Both the position numbers and the translations under genes were made by a program. Of a DNA stretch of 64,000 bases, positions 44,262 to 52,293 are shown one piece after another. How positions within the stretch are numbered: position 1 is the stretch's first letter; each line of letters starts with the position of its first letter. This stretch comes from Mesorhizobium sp. B2-1-8 (lineage in GTDB: Bacteria; Pseudomonadota; Alphaproteobacteria; Rhizobiales; Rhizobiaceae). The stretch covers positions 3,155,501 through 3,219,500 of the forward strand of contig NZ_CP083952.1 of the NCBI RefSeq assembly GCF_006442545.2. The letters run 5' to 3'. The notes beneath the pieces were generated by a model, which worked only from the letters and a program-made list of their open reading frames with translations, was not told where the DNA came from and searched no databases.

Positions 44262-46070
44262 CTAAGCCTTGTGATGAACCTCCTGCAATCCGTAGACCGG
44301 TGTGGGCAAGCCAGCTTGCCGGGCTTTTAGCTGCAGCGCCAGATATTGCGAATAGTGGCGCGACTGATGGAGGTTGCCGCCATGGAACCACAGCGCCTCC
44401 TGCTGGGTCGGCTTCCACATGTTGCGCTGCTCGCCTTCCCAGGGGCCGGGATCCTTGGCGGTGTCGGAGCCAAGGCCCCAGACCTTGCCGACCTTGTCCG
44501 CCACCTCCAGCGAAATGAGGTCCGCCGCCCAGCCGTTCATCGAGCCGTAGCCGGTGGCATAGATGACGAGATCGGCCGGCAATTCGGTTCCATCGGCGAA
44601 TTTGACACCGGTTTGCGTCAGCTCCTGAACCGCGGCGCCTGGTCCGCTCTTGAGCTTGATCGAACCGTCGATGACGAGGTCGCAGGCGCCGACATCGATG
44701 TAGTAGCCTGAACCACGGCGCAGATATTTCATGAAGAGGCCCGAGCCGTCATCGCCCCAGTCGAGCAGGAAGCCGGCCTTTTCCAGGTCCGCGTAGAACT
44801 TGGCGTCGCGTTCCTTCATCTGCTGGTAAAGCGGGATCTGGAATTCGTGCAGGATGCGGTAGGGCAGGGAGGCGAAGATCATGTCGGCCTTGCGTGTCGT
44901 CATGCCGTTCTCGACCGCCTGCTCCGAATAGAGCGCGCCGAGCCCAATATCCATAAGTGTATCGGACTTGACGATGTGCGTGGAGGAACGCTGCACCATA
45001 GTCACATCAGCGCCACCCTCCCAGAGTGCCGCGCAGATGTCGTGGGCGGAGTTGTTGGAGCCGATGACAACGACCTTCTTGCCGCGGTATTTGTCGGGAC
45101 CTGGATGGGTCGAGGAATGCTGCTGCTCGCCCTTGAAGATGTCCTGGCCCTTGTATTTCGGCCAGTTCGCCTTGCCGGACATGCCGGTGGCCAGCACCAA
45201 CTGCTTGGGCTTGAGCACGATCTCTTCGCCGTCGCGTTCGACCACGACGGTCCATTCCTTGGTCTTCTTGTCGTATTTCGCGGATTTCGCCGAGGTGGAG
45301 GACCAGTAATTCAGTTCCATCACCTTGGTGTACATCTCGAGCCAGTCGCCGATCTTGTCCTTGGGCGCGAAGACCGGCCAGTTCTTGGGGAAGTCGATAT
45401 AGGGCAGATGGTCGTACCAGACCGGATCGTGCAGGCAGAGCGACTTGTAGCGCTTGCGCCAGGAATCGCCGGGGCGCTCGTTCTTCTCGATGATGATGGC
45501 TGAAACGCCGAGCTGGCGCAGGCGCGCGCCGAGCGCGATGCCGCCCTGGCCGCCGCCGATGATCACGACATAAGGCTGCTTGCTGCGGCCGAGTTCGGCG
45601 AGTTCATCGTCACGTTCCTCGCGCCAGGATTTCCTGTCCTTGCCGTGGCCGTGTTTGGCGCCAAGCGGGCGGGTGAACCCCGCCTTTTCCTCATGGCCTT
45701 TGAGTTCGGCCATGGTGGTGAGCAAGGTCCAGATCAGCTCGCCCTTGAACCGCACCAGGCCGAAACCGCGCGCCACCTCGGTCTCGAAGGTGATCCAGGC
45801 GGTGGTGACGCCGTCCGCCTCGGTCGCCTCCTCGCCTTCGGCCACTTTCCATTCGCTCGGCTTGGTTCCAGCCAGGGTCGCCGTCAGCATGTCGCGCACC
45901 TGATCCTGGCCCTCCATCGTCCTCAGGTTCCAGGTGAAGGTGACGAGGTCGCGCCAGTAGCAATCCGCCTGGAAACAGTTGACGGCCGCGTCGATGTCGC
46001 CGGTCTCCAGCGCCTTGCCAAACTTGTCGAGCAGCGCTTGCGCCTTCGTTGTGGGTGTTCTCTCGAGCAT
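44262..46070 (-). CDS. Flavin monooxygenase with N-terminal NTF2-like domain
   Basis: A 602-residue protein. The ATG at 46070 follows GGAGGAG; the frame to 46202 is not supported. Residues about 8-130 are an NTF2/SnoaL-like domain (ALLDKFGKALETGDIDAAVNCFQADCYWRDLVTFTWNL). FAD binds at GGGQGG (172-177); the FMO fingerprint is FKGEQQHSSTHPGPDKY (about 330), and NADPH binds at VVVIGSNNSAHDICAALWE. The arrangement is like YUCCA-type or Baeyer-Villiger monooxygenases, so an indole-3-pyruvate or ketone substrate is possible. Not in an operon; the 190 bp between tmpB and this gene hold nothing clear. Confidence 0.85.
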   Translation of the reverse strand: MLERTPTTKAQALLDKFGKALETGDIDAAVNCFQADCYWRDLVTFTWNLRTMEGQDQVRDMLTATLAGTKPSEWKVAEGEEATEADGVTTAWITFETEVARGFGLVRFKGELIWTLLTTMAELKGHEEKAGFTRPLGAKHGHGKDRKSWREERDDELAELGRSKQPYVVIIGGGQGGIALGARLRQLGVSAIIIEKNERPGDSWRKRYKSLCLHDPVWYDHLPYIDFPKNWPVFAPKDKIGDWLEMYTKVMELNYWSSTSAKSAKYDKKTKEWTVVVERDGEEIVLKPKQLVLATGMSGKANWPKYKGQDIFKGEQQHSSTHPGPDKYRGKKVVVIGSNNSAHDICAALWEGGADVTMVQRSSTHIVKSDTLMDIGLGALYSEQAVENGMTTRKADMIFASLPYRILHEFQIPLYQQMKERDAKFYADLEKAGFLLDWGDDGSGLFMKYLRRGSGYYIDVGACDLVIDGSIKLKSGPGAAVQELTQTGVKFADGTELPADLVIYATGYGSMNGWAADLISLEVADKVGKVWGLGSDTAKDPGPWEGEQRNMWKPTQQEALWFHGGNLHQSRHYSQYLALQLKARQAGLPTPVYGLQEVHHKA

Positions 46071-46309
46071 GGTTTCTCCTCCGGTTGTCGGTTTCCAAGA
46101 GCGCCTGTTCAGGCTTCCACTGGAACAGCAAGCGGCCGGCCAGGACCTCCCTACCTGGGGAAGGGACTCCCATTCGCCGGCAACGCGTCTCCTCCCAGGC
46201 ACGTCGTCAGCCCGGGATAGTGGTGCGTCGATGGGACGGGCTCAACTGTACTATGGTAGCGCGTGGCGGAGCCCTATCTCACAGGCGAGTGAATTCGTGC
46301 CGTACCCCA

Positions 46310-46338
46310 TTGACGACCCCGCGCGTTCGCCTTTATGG
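46310..46338 (+). promoter_or_regulatory. Promoter of the ilv leader
   Basis: TTGACG (46310-46315) and TTATGG (46333-46338) are 17 bp apart. Transcription would start at about 46345, at or within a few bases of the leader-peptide ATG (46348), so the leader mRNA is probably leaderless. The remainder of 46071-46309 shows no gene. Confidence 0.6.
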
Positions 46339-46347
46339 TCCGCCACC

Positions 46348-46398
46348 ATGAAAACGGCACTCATTCTCGTAGGAAGGCGCGTGGGCAAGGCGGTGTAA
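46348..46398 (+). CDS. ilvIH leader peptide
   Basis: A 16-codon frame reading MKTALILVGRRVGKAV followed by TAA. It contains Leu-Ile-Leu-Val as consecutive codons and two more Val codons, as expected for attenuation by branched-chain aminoacyl-tRNA supply. No ribosome-binding site precedes it, and the promoter puts the transcript start at the ATG. A hairpin GGCGGT-GTA-ACCGCC (46389-46403) covers its stop codon, and a terminator follows at 46431. It is 118 bp ahead of ilvI. Confidence 0.78.
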   Translation: MKTALILVGRRVGKAV

Positions 46399-46430
46399 CC
46401 GCCGGGCGAAGACCTCCCATGCGCACACAC

Positions 46431-46453
46431 AGGCTCCCTCGGGGGCCTTTTTT
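46431..46453 (+). terminator. Attenuator terminator upstream of ilvI
   Basis: AGGCTCC-CTCG-GGGGCCT followed by TTTTT, a seven-base stem (one G-U pair) between the leader peptide and ilvI. Placed inside a leader, it should stop transcription unless stalling on the leader peptide favours an alternative fold. Confidence 0.8.
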
Positions 46454-46516
46454 ATTGCCTGAAACACGACTAAACGACCAGCAACGCCCAAATGGCGACA
46501 GTACGGGACCAGACCG

Positions 46517-48313
46517 ATGAGCAATGGACAGAGTGAGCGGCGCGAGATGCCAAGTAGGGAAATGACTGGCGCCGAAATGGTGGTGCAGGCGCTGAAGGAC
46601 AATGGCGTCAAGCATGTCTTCGGCTATCCGGGCGGCGCCGTTCTCCCGATCTATGACGAGATTTTCCAGCAGGACGAGGTCGAGCATATTCTCGTGCGGC
46701 ACGAGCAGGGCGCCGGCCACGCCGCCGAGGGCTATGCGCGGTCGACCGGCAAGGCCGGCGTCATGCTGGTGACATCGGGCCCGGGCGCCACTAATGCGGT
46801 GACGCCGCTACAGGACGCGCTGATGGATTCGATCCCGCTGGTCTGCCTGACCGGCCAGGTGCCGACTTCGCTGATCGGCTCCGACGCGTTCCAGGAATGC
46901 GATACGGTCGGCATCACGCGCCCCTGCACCAAGCACAACTGGCTGGTGAAGGACGTCAACGAGCTCGCCGCGACCATCCACGAGGCCTTCCATGTCGCGA
47001 CGACCGGCCGTCCCGGTCCGGTCGTGGTCGACATCCCGAAAGACGTGCAGTTCGCCAAGGGCTTCTATGTCCCGCCGCAGATCGCGCCGCGCACCAGCTA
47101 CCAGCCGAAAGTCCAGGGCGACCTGGAGAAGATCAAGGCCGCGGTCGAACTGATGGCTACCGCCAGGAAGCCGGTCATCTATTCGGGCGGCGGCGTCATC
47201 AATTCCGGCCCGGAAGCGAGCCATCTCCTGCGCGAACTGGTGGATCTCACCGGTTTCCCGATCACCTCGACGCTGATGGGTCTCGGCGCCTATCCGGCCT
47301 CGGGCAAGAACTGGTTGGGCATGCTGGGCATGCACGGCACCTACGAAGCCAACATGGCCATGCATGATTGCGACGTGATGATCTGCATCGGCGCGCGTTT
47401 CGATGACCGCATCACCGGCAGGCTGAATGCGTTTTCGCCGAACTCGCGAAAAATCCATATCGATATCGATGCGTCCTCGATCAACAAGAACGTCCACACC
47501 GAAGTGCCTATCATCGGCGATGTCGGCCGGGTGCTGGAAGACATGGTGCGGCTGTGGCGGGCAACCGCCAAGACCGACAAGAAGGCGCTCTATCCCTGGT
47601 GGGAGCAGATCGCCAAATGGCGCGCGCGCGATTCACTCGCCTTCAAGATGAACAACGACGTGATCATGCCGCAATACGCCATCCAGCGGCTCTATGAACT
47701 GACCAAGACCATGGACACCTACATCACCACCGAGGTCGGTCAGCACCAGATGTGGGCGGCGCAGCACTATCATTTCGAGAAGCCGAACCGCTGGATGACA
47801 TCGGGAGGCCTGGGCACGATGGGCTACGGCCTGCCGGCCGCGCTCGGCGTGCAGATCGCGCATCCCGATGCACTGGTCGTCGACATCGCCGGCGACGCCT
47901 CGGTGCAGATGACCATGCAGGAGATGAGCGCGGCGGTGCAGCACGATGCACCGATCAAGATCTTCATCCTCAACAACCAGTATATGGGCATGGTGCGGCA
48001 GTGGCAGCAGCTGCTGCACGGCAATCGTCTGTCGCATTCCTACACCGAGGCGATGCCGGACTTCGTCAAGCTGGCCGAGGCCTATGGCGGTCACGGCATT
48101 CGCTGCGACAAGCCCGACGAACTGGACGACGCGATCAAGGAGATGATCTCGGTCAGGAAGCCGGTGCTGTTCGACTGCCGCGTGGCAACGCTCGCCAACT
48201 GCTTCCCGATGATCCCTTCGGGCAAGGCGCATAACGAGATGCTGTTGCCCGACGAGGCGACCGACGAGGCGGTTGCCAATGCCGTCGACGCCAAGGGCAG
48301 GGAACTGGTGTAG
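46517..48313 (+). CDS. ilvI: Acetolactate synthase, large catalytic subunit
   Basis: A 598-residue thiamine-diphosphate enzyme that condenses pyruvate to acetolactate for valine and leucine, or with 2-oxobutyrate for isoleucine. The catalytic Glu lies in FGYPGGAVLPIYDEIFQQDEVEHILVRHEQGAGHAAEGYAR, and the ThDP-Mg site is GDASVQMTMQEMSAAVQ, ending with the NNQYMGMVRQWQ motif. The start is taken as the ATG at 46517; in-frame ATGs follow at 46547 and 46562. Under attenuation control; ilvH follows after 78 bp. Confidence 0.95.
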   Translation: MSNGQSERREMPSREMTGAEMVVQALKDNGVKHVFGYPGGAVLPIYDEIFQQDEVEHILVRHEQGAGHAAEGYARSTGKAGVMLVTSGPGATNAVTPLQDALMDSIPLVCLTGQVPTSLIGSDAFQECDTVGITRPCTKHNWLVKDVNELAATIHEAFHVATTGRPGPVVVDIPKDVQFAKGFYVPPQIAPRTSYQPKVQGDLEKIKAAVELMATARKPVIYSGGGVINSGPEASHLLRELVDLTGFPITSTLMGLGAYPASGKNWLGMLGMHGTYEANMAMHDCDVMICIGARFDDRITGRLNAFSPNSRKIHIDIDASSINKNVHTEVPIIGDVGRVLEDMVRLWRATAKTDKKALYPWWEQIAKWRARDSLAFKMNNDVIMPQYAIQRLYELTKTMDTYITTEVGQHQMWAAQHYHFEKPNRWMTSGGLGTMGYGLPAALGVQIAHPDALVVDIAGDASVQMTMQEMSAAVQHDAPIKIFILNNQYMGMVRQWQQLLHGNRLSHSYTEAMPDFVKLAEAYGGHGIRCDKPDELDDAIKEMISVRKPVLFDCRVATLANCFPMIPSGKAHNEMLLPDEATDEAVANAVDAKGRELV

Positions 48314-48391
48314 ACGACGAGCCGAGGCAGGGCTTGTCAAAAGAAGCCGTGCGAAAACAGATAATTAGGTCCAGAATTTGAGATTCATGTC

Positions 48392-48967
48392 ATGAACGCA
48401 CAGCACCTTCAACCCACCGGGTCCGCCTACTTCATCGCCAAGGAGACGGAGAGGCCGGAAAACCACACGCTTTCCGTGCTGGTCGATAACGAACCGGGCG
48501 TGCTTGCCCGGGTCATCGGCCTGTTTTCCGGGCGCGGCTACAATATCGAGAGCCTGACTGTCTCGGAGACCGAGCATGAAAAACACCTGTCACGTATCAC
48601 CATCGTGACGCGCGGCACGCCGCATGTGCTGGAACAGATCAAGCATCAGCTCGAGCGCATCGTGCCGGTCCACCGCGTCGTCGATCTCACCGTGCGTTCG
48701 CACGAGTTCGGGCAGGAGCGGCCGCTGGAGCGGGAACTGGCGCTGGTCAAGGTTGCCGGCACCGGCGAGGCCCGGGTCGAAGCGCTGCGCCTGGCGGACG
48801 CCTTCCGCGCCAGTGTCATCGACGCCAACACCGAGCATTTCATCTTCGAGATCACCGGCAAGGGCTCCAAGATCGACCAGTTCATCGCCATCATGAAGCC
48901 GCTCGGCCTGGTCGAGATCTGCCGCACCGGCGTGGCGGCGATGAACCGCGGCTCGCAGGGGATGTAG
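48392..48967 (+). CDS. ilvH: Acetolactate synthase, small regulatory subunit
   Basis: A 191-residue subunit. The ACT domain at about 28-100 reads HTLSVLVDNEPGVLARVIGLFSGRGYNIESLTVSETE and binds valine for feedback inhibition; the C-terminal domain (about 110-185) stimulates the large subunit. Co-directional with ilvI. Confidence 0.95.
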   Translation: MNAQHLQPTGSAYFIAKETERPENHTLSVLVDNEPGVLARVIGLFSGRGYNIESLTVSETEHEKHLSRITIVTRGTPHVLEQIKHQLERIVPVHRVVDLTVRSHEFGQERPLERELALVKVAGTGEARVEALRLADAFRASVIDANTEHFIFEITGKGSKIDQFIAIMKPLGLVEICRTGVAAMNRGSQGM

Positions 48968-48978
48968 GCCGACACGGA

Positions 48979-49377
48979 TCAGTCCTCGGGTTTTGCCGAT
49001 GGGGCCTCGACCTTGCCGCTGGCCAGGGCCTTGCTTTCCCTTTTCAGCGGCCGCGACACCGGGCAGACATCCTGAACGAAGCCGTTCAGGGTGTTCACCA
49101 GATTGTTCTCGACCAGCGAGTAGTGGATGAACTGTCCCTGACGCTCCCTGGCGATGAGGCCGGCCGTCTCCAGAATGTTCAGGTGCTGCGAGATCGATGG
49201 CTTCGACATGTCGAAGCGCGCCGCGATCTCGCCCGCAGTCAGCGACGAGTGGGCGAGGTAGGCGAGAATCCTGCGCCGGGGCGCCGACGACAGCGCCTCG
49301 AACACACGCTGGATCGCCCCGCTGCCGCCGATGCCGGCCTCAGCCTCCTGTTCTGCTTTCTCGACCACTGTGCGCAC
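48979..49377 (-). CDS. ArsR-family winged-helix regulator
   Basis: A 132-residue regulator. The HTH is at about 25-95: VFEALSSAPRRRILAYLAHSSLTAGEIAARFDMSKPSISQHLNILETAGLIARERQGQFIHYSL. Typical metal-binding cysteine pairs are missing (only one Cys, in DVCPVSRP), so it is SdpR-like rather than a classic metal sensor. It is divergent from a desaturase gene with repeated candidate operators between them, suggesting control of membrane lipid desaturation. Confidence 0.85.
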   Translation of the reverse strand: MRTVVEKAEQEAEAGIGGSGAIQRVFEALSSAPRRRILAYLAHSSLTAGEIAARFDMSKPSISQHLNILETAGLIARERQGQFIHYSLVENNLVNTLNGFVQDVCPVSRPLKRESKALASGKVEAPSAKPED

Positions 49378-49436
49378 CTCGTAATCGCAGACATCGTCGA
49401 GACGCCTGCCGGTATTTTCCCGAACGTCATTTAGAC

Positions 49437-49491
49437 TATTGCCTAAATACCTAATCCGGCATAATAGATGATTAGCTTATTGCCTAAATAC
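49437..49491. promoter_or_regulatory. Paired direct repeats, likely ArsR operators
   Basis: TATTGCCTAAATAC occurs twice, at 49437-49450 and 49478-49491, start-to-start 41 bp or about four helical turns. The first copy is also half of an inverted repeat, ATTTAG...CTAAAT (49430-49447). Both lie between the divergent ArsR and desaturase starts. Confidence 0.6.
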
Positions 49492-49554
49492 TGGCCGGGA
49501 CGCCAAAAGGCAAGGCTGTGGTTCGGAAAATGTTCATGCGAGGAGGGGTTCCCG

Positions 49555-50502
49555 ATGAAGACCATATCCACGGGCAGAATGATTTCTCGACAAGACAGCG
49601 ACGCACGCGATGGCAGGGTTGTCTGGATGCCGGCCAAGTCGATCTGGGTCGGCGCGATGACGATTGTCGCCATCGTGTTCGGACCGCTTACCTTCAGCTG
49701 GAGCGCCTTTCTCCTGTTCGTCGTCACGAGCGCGGTGACCATCTGCGCCGGGCATTCGGTCGGCATGCACCGGCTGCTCATCCATCGCTCCTTCAAGGTC
49801 CATATCTGGATCGAACACGCGCTGGTCTATCTCGGCGTGCTGGTCGGCATGGCCGGCCCTTTCGGGATGATCCATGCGCATGACATCCGTGACTGGGCAC
49901 AGCGCCAGACGGCTTGCCACGACCTGCATGCGCACCGCCGGCCGTTTTTCATCGACGCTTTCTGGCAGATGCATTGCGCGGTCGTCTTGCGCGATCCGCC
50001 CGATTTCGTCATCGAGCCGTCGATCAGGAATGACCGGTTCTACAAATTCCTGGAACGCACATGGATGCTGCAGCAGCTGCCATGGGCCGTTCTGTTCTTG
50101 GCTGTCGGCGGCTGGAGCTGGGTCGTCTGGGGCATCGCGGTGCGTGTTTCGGTATCCCTCACCGGACATTGGCTGGTCGGCCATTTCGCGCATCGAGGCG
50201 GGGACCAGGGATGGTGCGTGGACGGCGTGGCGGTGCAGGGCTACAATCTGCCACGGTTCGGATTGGTCACGTTCGGCGAGAGTTTTCACGGCAATCATCA
50301 CGCCTTTCCCGAATCGGCGCGGCTCGGCCTGGAGCGGGGGCAGATCGACCTTGGCTGGATCTTCATCCGGGTTCTTGCCGGCCTCGGTCTCGCTCACGGC
50401 GTAAAGCTGCCGGAGAATACGCCAAGGCGGAAGGGGTTGCGCCGGCTACGCGGCAGGGAGCAGGGCATGGCTGTCGTTGACAGGCGGTTGCCGGCTTCAT
50501 GA
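49555..50502 (+). CDS. Acyl-CoA/acyl-lipid desaturase
   Basis: A 315-residue membrane di-iron desaturase. The ATG at 49555 follows GGAGGGG at six bases. Histidine boxes are HSVGMH (67-72), HDLHAH (122-127, close to HxxHH) and HGNHH (245-249). Membrane segments lie at about 30-62, 85-105 and 185-215. It introduces a double bond, probably delta-9, into a fatty acyl chain. It is divergent from the ArsR-type regulator. Confidence 0.87.
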   Translation: MKTISTGRMISRQDSDARDGRVVWMPAKSIWVGAMTIVAIVFGPLTFSWSAFLLFVVTSAVTICAGHSVGMHRLLIHRSFKVHIWIEHALVYLGVLVGMAGPFGMIHAHDIRDWAQRQTACHDLHAHRRPFFIDAFWQMHCAVVLRDPPDFVIEPSIRNDRFYKFLERTWMLQQLPWAVLFLAVGGWSWVVWGIAVRVSVSLTGHWLVGHFAHRGGDQGWCVDGVAVQGYNLPRFGLVTFGESFHGNHHAFPESARLGLERGQIDLGWIFIRVLAGLGLAHGVKLPENTPRRKGLRRLRGREQGMAVVDRRLPAS

Positions 50503-50590
50503 TCATGGGCAGCCAGCGGCCGCGAGTGGACCAACGGATTGCTGTTGCGGCAGGTGCTTCGGGTATCTAAGTCAATATTGCTGACCTTCC

Positions 50591-50648
50591 TGTTTTTACG
50601 CAATTTCGGATGGAAAACCGCTACGCACTTTTCCTGGAATTGCGCTAG
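50591..50648. repeat. Repeat family B, second hairpin unit, copy 2
   Basis: Matches 2313-2370 at nearly every base, including ACGCAATT and AAAACCGCTACGCACTTTTC. Its right end (GCGCTAG) abuts the LysE gene start (GTG at 50648, ATG at 50657). Confidence 0.85.
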
Positions 50649-50656
50649 TGAGCCCG

Positions 50657-51253
50657 ATGTCACTCGATGCATTCCTCGCACTGCTCGTCTATGCCTTCGT
50701 GACGTCGATCACGCCGGGGCCGAACAACCTCATGCTGCTGGCCTCCGGCGTCAATTTCGGACTGGTCAGAAGCGTGCCGCACCTGCTCGGCATCAGCATC
50801 GGTTTTCTCGTCCTGTTGCTCGCCGTCGGCTTCGGGCTTGGCGCGGTGCTGACCGCGTTCCCGACGCTGCACACCGGGCTGAAGATAGCCGGCGCCGTCT
50901 ATCTGCTCTACCTGGCCTGGAAGATCGCGATGTCACGCTCGCTTGGCGGCAAGGGTGAGACGGATACGCGGCCGATGCGCTTCATCGATGCGGCGGCTTT
51001 CCAATGGGTCAATCCCAAGGCCTGGGTGATGGCGATCACCGCGATGGCCGTCTACACCAATCCGGAGCGGCCGTTCCTGTCCGTCGTCCTGATTGGCATG
51101 GCTTTCACCGTGGTCAATCTTCCCAGCGTCTCGGTCTGGGCGGGATTCGGTACGGCGTTACGCGGTTTCCTGTCCGACCCGATGCGGCTGAAATGGTTCA
51201 ACATAGCCATGGGCGTGCTGCTGGCGGCGACGCTTTGGCCAATGCTGCGGTAA
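50657..51253 (+). CDS. LysE-family amino-acid exporter
   Basis: A 198-residue protein with about six membrane segments. It starts MSLDAFLALLVYAFVTSITPGPNNLMLLASGVNFG, where TPGPNNL is the LysE/RhtB signature. A GTG three codons upstream (50648) is an alternative start lying at the edge of the repeat. It probably exports an amino acid or a derivative. Confidence 0.87.
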   Translation: MSLDAFLALLVYAFVTSITPGPNNLMLLASGVNFGLVRSVPHLLGISIGFLVLLLAVGFGLGAVLTAFPTLHTGLKIAGAVYLLYLAWKIAMSRSLGGKGETDTRPMRFIDAAAFQWVNPKAWVMAITAMAVYTNPERPFLSVVLIGMAFTVVNLPSVSVWAGFGTALRGFLSDPMRLKWFNIAMGVLLAATLWPMLR

Positions 51254-51306
51254 GTTAAGGCCTTCAGGCGCGGCACGCACAAAGCGGGGGCATTCTGTAA
51301 ACTCTG

Positions 51307-51335
51307 GTTCACATCCATTTTGACCATTTGTGAAC
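51307..51335. promoter_or_regulatory. Likely toxin-antitoxin operator
   Basis: GTTCACA (51307-51313) and TGTGAAC (51329-51335) are perfect seven-base inverted arms 15 bp apart, 21 bp before the toxin start. Toxin-antitoxin complexes usually repress their own promoter at such sites. Confidence 0.6.
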
Positions 51336-51355
51336 TATGGATTACAAAGCGATCC

Positions 51356-51645
51356 ATGATCGAAGTCCGGAAAACAGCTGAATTCGCCGGCTGGTTCAAG
51401 TCCCTCAAGGATGTCCGCGCCAAGGCTCGCATTCAGATTCGGATCGATCGTGTCGAGCTTGGCAACCTTGGCGATGCCAAGTTTTCGATGGCATCGGCGA
51501 ATTGCGGGTCGACCATGGTCCGGGCTATCGCATCTATTTCGTCAAGGCGAGCAACACGATCATTATCCTGCTCTGCGGCGGCGGCAAGTCATCACAAAAG
51601 GCTGACACCAAGAAAGCCATCGGCATGGCGAAGGAGGTCAAATGA
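51356..51645 (+). pseudogene. RelE/HigB-like toxin, frameshifted
   Basis: The first part (MIEVRKTAEFAGWFKSLKDV to LGNLGDAKF, about 43 residues) and the last part (DGIGELRVDHGPGYRIYFVK ... KKAIGMAKEVK) are the two halves of an HI1419-type addiction toxin, but in different frames. The switch is at a run of four T at 51482-51485; one extra T would restore a 96-residue protein ending at the TGA at 51643, which overlaps the antitoxin ATG. It is a decayed toxin, a sequencing slip or, less likely, a recoding site. Confidence 0.8.
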
Positions 51646-51962
51646 CCATCGAAACCACCAAATGGGACGCTTCAGAATTCCTCGACAGCGAGGAGGAAAT
51701 CTTCGCTTATATCGAAGCGGCCTTCGAAGACGGCGATCCCGCCCTTATCACCCATGCGCTCGGCAACGTGGCCAGATCTCGGGGCATGACATCCATTGCC
51801 AAAGACGCTGGCGTGACACGTGAGGCGCTGTACAAGGCTCTAAGCGACAAGGGCGATCCCAAACTTTCAACCCTGCTCGGCGTCATGAGGGCACTCGGGC
51901 TCAGATTGACGGCGGAGGCCGTACCAAAGGACAATCATGCCGAGGCACGCCTCGCAGGCTAG
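51642..51962 (+). CDS. HI1420-type antitoxin
   Basis: A 106-residue antidote. The helix-turn-helix is at about 42-95: HALGNVARSRGMTSIAKDAGVTREALYKALSDKGDPKLSTLLGVMRALG. The N-terminal part (WDASEFLDSEEEIFAYIEAAFED) should cap the toxin. It is intact, while its toxin partner is frameshifted. It overlaps the toxin stop by ATGA. Confidence 0.87.
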   Translation: MTIETTKWDASEFLDSEEEIFAYIEAAFEDGDPALITHALGNVARSRGMTSIAKDAGVTREALYKALSDKGDPKLSTLLGVMRALGLRLTAEAVPKDNHAEARLAG

Positions 51963-52124
51963 TTAGCCATAAAAGCGACGTAACCAACGTGGCGCCCGAT
52001 GGCTTCGACGAGATGGCTTGCCAAGTAACTCACGGCATGAAAGCCCCCAAAGCCGGCCTGGTTGAGGCCGGACGAAAGTGCGTGATCTCGTCTCACGACG
52101 CTGAATGTGTCCCATCGGCCCGGC

Positions 52125-52141
52125 TGCACAACTATTGTGCA
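52125..52141. promoter_or_regulatory. Inverted repeat upstream of the RND operon
   Basis: TGCACAA-CTA-TTGTGCA, perfect seven-base arms, 153 bp before the adaptor gene. It is a candidate operator; no dedicated regulator gene is adjacent. The rest of the stretch 51963-52293 holds no gene I can support. Confidence 0.5.
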
Positions 52142-52293
52142 GTGCACATTAAATCTTCGTAATGCCGTGTTTTGGCCCTTTTCCGACAAACCCGCGTCCT
52201 ATCTATTCGGCGAAATCGCGGCAATGAGCCGTGAATTGCGCTAGAATACGACCACCTGGCTATGGCGTGTCGGACGGAGAGGTCTTTTTGTCG

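Noticed and set aside
44098..44330. Frame beginning MCFSFDGESAVAAHRPE between tmpB and the flavin monooxygenase
   Set aside because: No ribosome-binding site, runs into the end of the convergent monooxygenase gene, and no recognisable domain.
51959..52189. 76-residue minus-strand frame after the antitoxin
   Set aside because: TTG start, no convincing ribosome-binding site or family; it would also place an operator-like palindrome inside the gene. Not excluded by conservation, which I could not test.
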